Source of the DNA: Treponema sp.
GTDB taxonomy: Bacteria; Spirochaetota; Spirochaetia; Treponematales; Treponemataceae
NCBI GenBank assembly: GCA_017521105.1
Contig: JAFXDY010000118.1
Coordinates: 1 to 33,121, forward strand
Length of the DNA: 33,121 nucleotides
Direction of reading: 5' to 3'
The translations under genes were made by a program, and so were the position numbers. This document shows positions 31,192-33,121 of the stretch, in pieces; the first letter of the stretch is position 1; each line of letters begins with the position of its first letter. The notes below the pieces were generated by a model. It worked only from the letters and a program-made list of their open reading frames with translations, made no database searches and was not told the DNA's origin.

Positions 31192-33121
31192 TTAAACTCT
31201 TTCAGTTGGAACAGGAAGAGCCTTTTTACCCATATATGCAACAATTTTTGAACCATTTTTAAGCATATCAACTGGAATTACAGCTGAATCAAGACGTTTT
31301 CCATCAACTTCAAGATATTCAATACCTTTGCAAACATTTTGTGGATTTTTTACTTCAATATCAAGATTCATTCCACGCCATCTTCTTTCTACCTTAAAAC
31401 CGTCCCAATCATGTTTAATACATGGATCAATTAAAAGACCATCATATTGTGGACGAATTCCAAGCATGTATTGAGTTGTAGAATAATAATTCCATGTTGC
31501 AGCACCAGAAAGCCAAGATGTTCTACAGTTACCAGCACGTGGTGAATATGTAGAATATGTTGTTTGACCAATTACATAAGGTTCACTTTGGCGAATTTCT
31601 GCTTTATCGTTATATGCTGCAGGAAGAGCTGCTTTTAAGTATTCGTAAGCTCTGTCCCCATTACCCATCATAATTTCTGCAATTACACCCCAACCTTGTG
31701 TATGGTTAAAGATACCTGCATTTTCTTTAATACCTTTTAAGAATACAACAGAAGTCATAAGGTCTGAACGAGTTTTTACAAATGGAGGAGCACAAAGCAT
31801 TAATCCATAAGGTGTTGCAAGTTTTTCTTTTACAGCTTCCAAACAAAGTTTTGCTTGTTCTGGAGTTGCAGCAGAAGACATAACAGCCCAAACTTGTGTA
31901 TTAAAGTAGATTTGACCTTCTTCAATTGTTTGAGTTCCGTAAACAGTTCCATCTTCGCCAATAGCCCAAATGAACCATTTTCCGTCCCAGCATTTTTTCT
32001 GAATTGCTTCATCCAAAGCTTTTCTGTGAGCTAAAGCCCAATCAGCTTCTTCTTTTTTACCAAGACGAGTTGCAATATCTGCATAAGTTGTAAGACCTAA
32101 TCTTAATTGGAATCCTACAAACAATGATTGACCATGATATCCAAGTTTAAGACAGTCGTTCCAGTCTGCCAAAAGCCCACATGGAATTCCATCTTTTCCC
32201 ATTCTTTCAAGGTTGAATTCAAGAGCACGTTTTAAGTGACCAAATACAGTTGCTTCTCCACCGTCTGCATAAGGCACAACTTTATTATAGAAATCAAAGT
32301 TTCCAGTTTCTGCTACATAACAAGGAACAGCGTGGAAGAACCATTGACAGTCATCTGAACGATATTCTTCTGGTTTTGGAGCTTTTTCGTGTCCTGCATT
32401 AAAATCTTTAGAAATTACAGGAATAGCACCACCATTTTGACACTGACCAGAAAGAAGTCTTACTAATCTTTCTTCTGCTTCCTGAGGAATTGCAGCACTT
32501 ACACCCAAAATATCTTGAACAGAGTCACGATATCCAAGCCCGTCACGTTCTCCGTTGTAAACTAAAGAAGCAGCACGGCTCCATGCAAATGTAATTAAAC
32601 AGTTATATAATCCCCAAACATTTACTGTGTGGTTAATATCTTCATCTGGAGTGATTGCCTTGAATGAACCTAAACGATTGTGCCAAGTTGTAACTAATTT
32701 TTCAAATTCTTCGTCTGCACGTTTGAAGTTACCAAATTCAGCAACAATTTTTGCACCAACATCTCTTGCATCATCAATACCAAGCATTAACATAATTTCT
32801 TTTGTTTCACCTGGTTGAAGTTCTAAATCACCTTGAACTGTACCACAAGAGTTATCTCCGTAAGCTTCAGAGTTTGTACAAGCTCCTTCAACAACAGCTT
32901 TTGGATGTTCATAAGAACCGTAAGTTCCAATAAATGCTTCGCGGCTTGTATCAAAACCTGTCATTGGAGTTCCAACTAATGCAACCCATTGGCTCATGTA
33001 AGCACCACCAACTTCCCATTCTGGATGTTGGATGTAAAGGTTATCTTGAATTGAATAACGGAGCAAGTTATCTGCAACTTTTTCACCTTTTACAATGAAC
33101 AAAGAATATTGCAAGTTTACT
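31192..33121 (-). CDS. GH94 glycoside phosphorylase, cellobiose phosphorylase-like (5' end beyond window)
   Basis: GH94 enzymes cleave beta-linked disaccharides with phosphate to give alpha-glucose-1-phosphate (or a related sugar phosphate) plus a free sugar, saving ATP. About 642 residues of a roughly 800-residue enzyme are present, including the (alpha/alpha)6 barrel and C-terminal beta domain; the N-terminal part lies past the right edge. Family segments seen are GLGYRDSVQDILG, CGLLADWNDCLKLG (the region holding the catalytic acid Asp), RTSWLSGAATWNYYSTTQYMLGIRP and the final DGFKVERRWRG. The absence of a signal in the visible part agrees with a cytoplasmic enzyme. Cellobiose is the best guess; chitobiose or longer cellodextrins are alternatives. 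Confidence 0.9.
   Translation of the reverse strand, partial: VNLQYSLFIVKGEKVADNLLRYSIQDNLYIQHPEWEVGGAYMSQWVALVGTPMTGFDTSREAFIGTYGSYEHPKAVVEGACTNSEAYGDNSCGTVQGDLELQPGETKEIMLMLGIDDARDVGAKIVAEFGNFKRADEEFEKLVTTWHNRLGSFKAITPDEDINHTVNVWGLYNCLITFAWSRAASLVYNGERDGLGYRDSVQDILGVSAAIPQEAEERLVRLLSGQCQNGGAIPVISKDFNAGHEKAPKPEEYRSDDCQWFFHAVPCYVAETGNFDFYNKVVPYADGGEATVFGHLKRALEFNLERMGKDGIPCGLLADWNDCLKLGYHGQSLFVGFQLRLGLTTYADIATRLGKKEEADWALAHRKALDEAIQKKCWDGKWFIWAIGEDGTVYGTQTIEEGQIYFNTQVWAVMSSAATPEQAKLCLEAVKEKLATPYGLMLCAPPFVKTRSDLMTSVVFLKGIKENAGIFNHTQGWGVIAEIMMGNGDRAYEYLKAALPAAYNDKAEIRQSEPYVIGQTTYSTYSPRAGNCRTSWLSGAATWNYYSTTQYMLGIRPQYDGLLIDPCIKHDWDGFKVERRWRGMNLDIEVKNPQNVCKGIEYLEVDGKRLDSAVIPVDMLKNGSKIVAYMGKKALPVPTERV

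Noticed and set aside
31044-31262. A 72-codon plus-strand ORF downstream of the GH94 gene
   Set aside because: It is made of the palindromic repeats and the antisense of the GH94 end; no ribosome site or protein-like features.

Overview
The window is a low-GC chromosomal segment that most likely comes from a spirochaete of the genus Treponema (inference). The grounds are an orphan FliG1-like switch protein, several lipoproteins with short spirochaete-style lipoboxes, a potABCD operon with a lipoprotein PotD, a very large ankyrin-repeat lipoprotein, a Cache-type chemotaxis receptor, and carbohydrate genes (GH94 phosphorylase, MsmK/UgpC-type ATPase, esterases) of the kind seen in gut or rumen treponemes. 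I see no rRNA, CRISPR array, insertion sequence or prophage. There is one tRNA gene, tRNA-Leu(GAG).

Layout. 1-2156: a partial secreted esterase lipoprotein diverges from a three-gene redox module (TlpA-like thioredoxin, 44-residue membrane CXXC protein, polyferredoxin-like membrane protein). 2151-5300 (minus): recX, the rplM-rpsI operon, a small membrane protein, a DUF554 protein and tRNA-Leu. 5304-8144: fliG1-like gene (minus), an EamA transporter and a PerR-type regulator with a clear operator (plus). 8231-12292 (minus): the 26-repeat ankyrin lipoprotein, a TrpR-family regulator and an Mrp ATPase. 12293-12719 is a gap filled with large inverted-repeat structures. 12720-18812 (plus): sodium/proline symporter, then potA-potB-potC-potD. 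18953-26663 (plus): chemotaxis receptor, an FHA / PPP-type phosphatase / Ser-Thr kinase trio, and lon. 26705-33121: secreted esterase (minus), HAD phosphatase (plus), outer-membrane barrel protein, sugar-ABC ATPase and a partial GH94 phosphorylase (all minus).

How the genes work together. The redox trio looks like an electron path from cytoplasmic Fe-S clusters through the membrane to a periplasmic thioredoxin. The FHA, phosphatase and kinase genes form a self-contained phospho-Ser/Thr signalling set whose kinase has an exported C-terminal domain. PutP and PotABCD import proline and polyamines. The GH94 enzyme and the sugar ABC ATPase fit energy-saving use of imported beta-linked disaccharides, with the esterases trimming substituents outside the cytoplasm.

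Non-coding structure is the most unusual aspect. Five genes share one start architecture (-35, 17 bp, -10, then 6 or 7 nt to the ATG, with no Shine-Dalgarno), which predicts leaderless mRNAs. A palindromic repeat family occurs upstream of the ribosomal-protein operon and again inside the pot operon. The mrp-putP gap holds a 168-bp element with 16-bp terminal inverted repeats and a second cloverleaf-like element. The gap between the GH94 and ABC ATPase genes is a chain of five perfect hairpins. The putP leader seems to hold its Shine-Dalgarno in the bulge of a hairpin.
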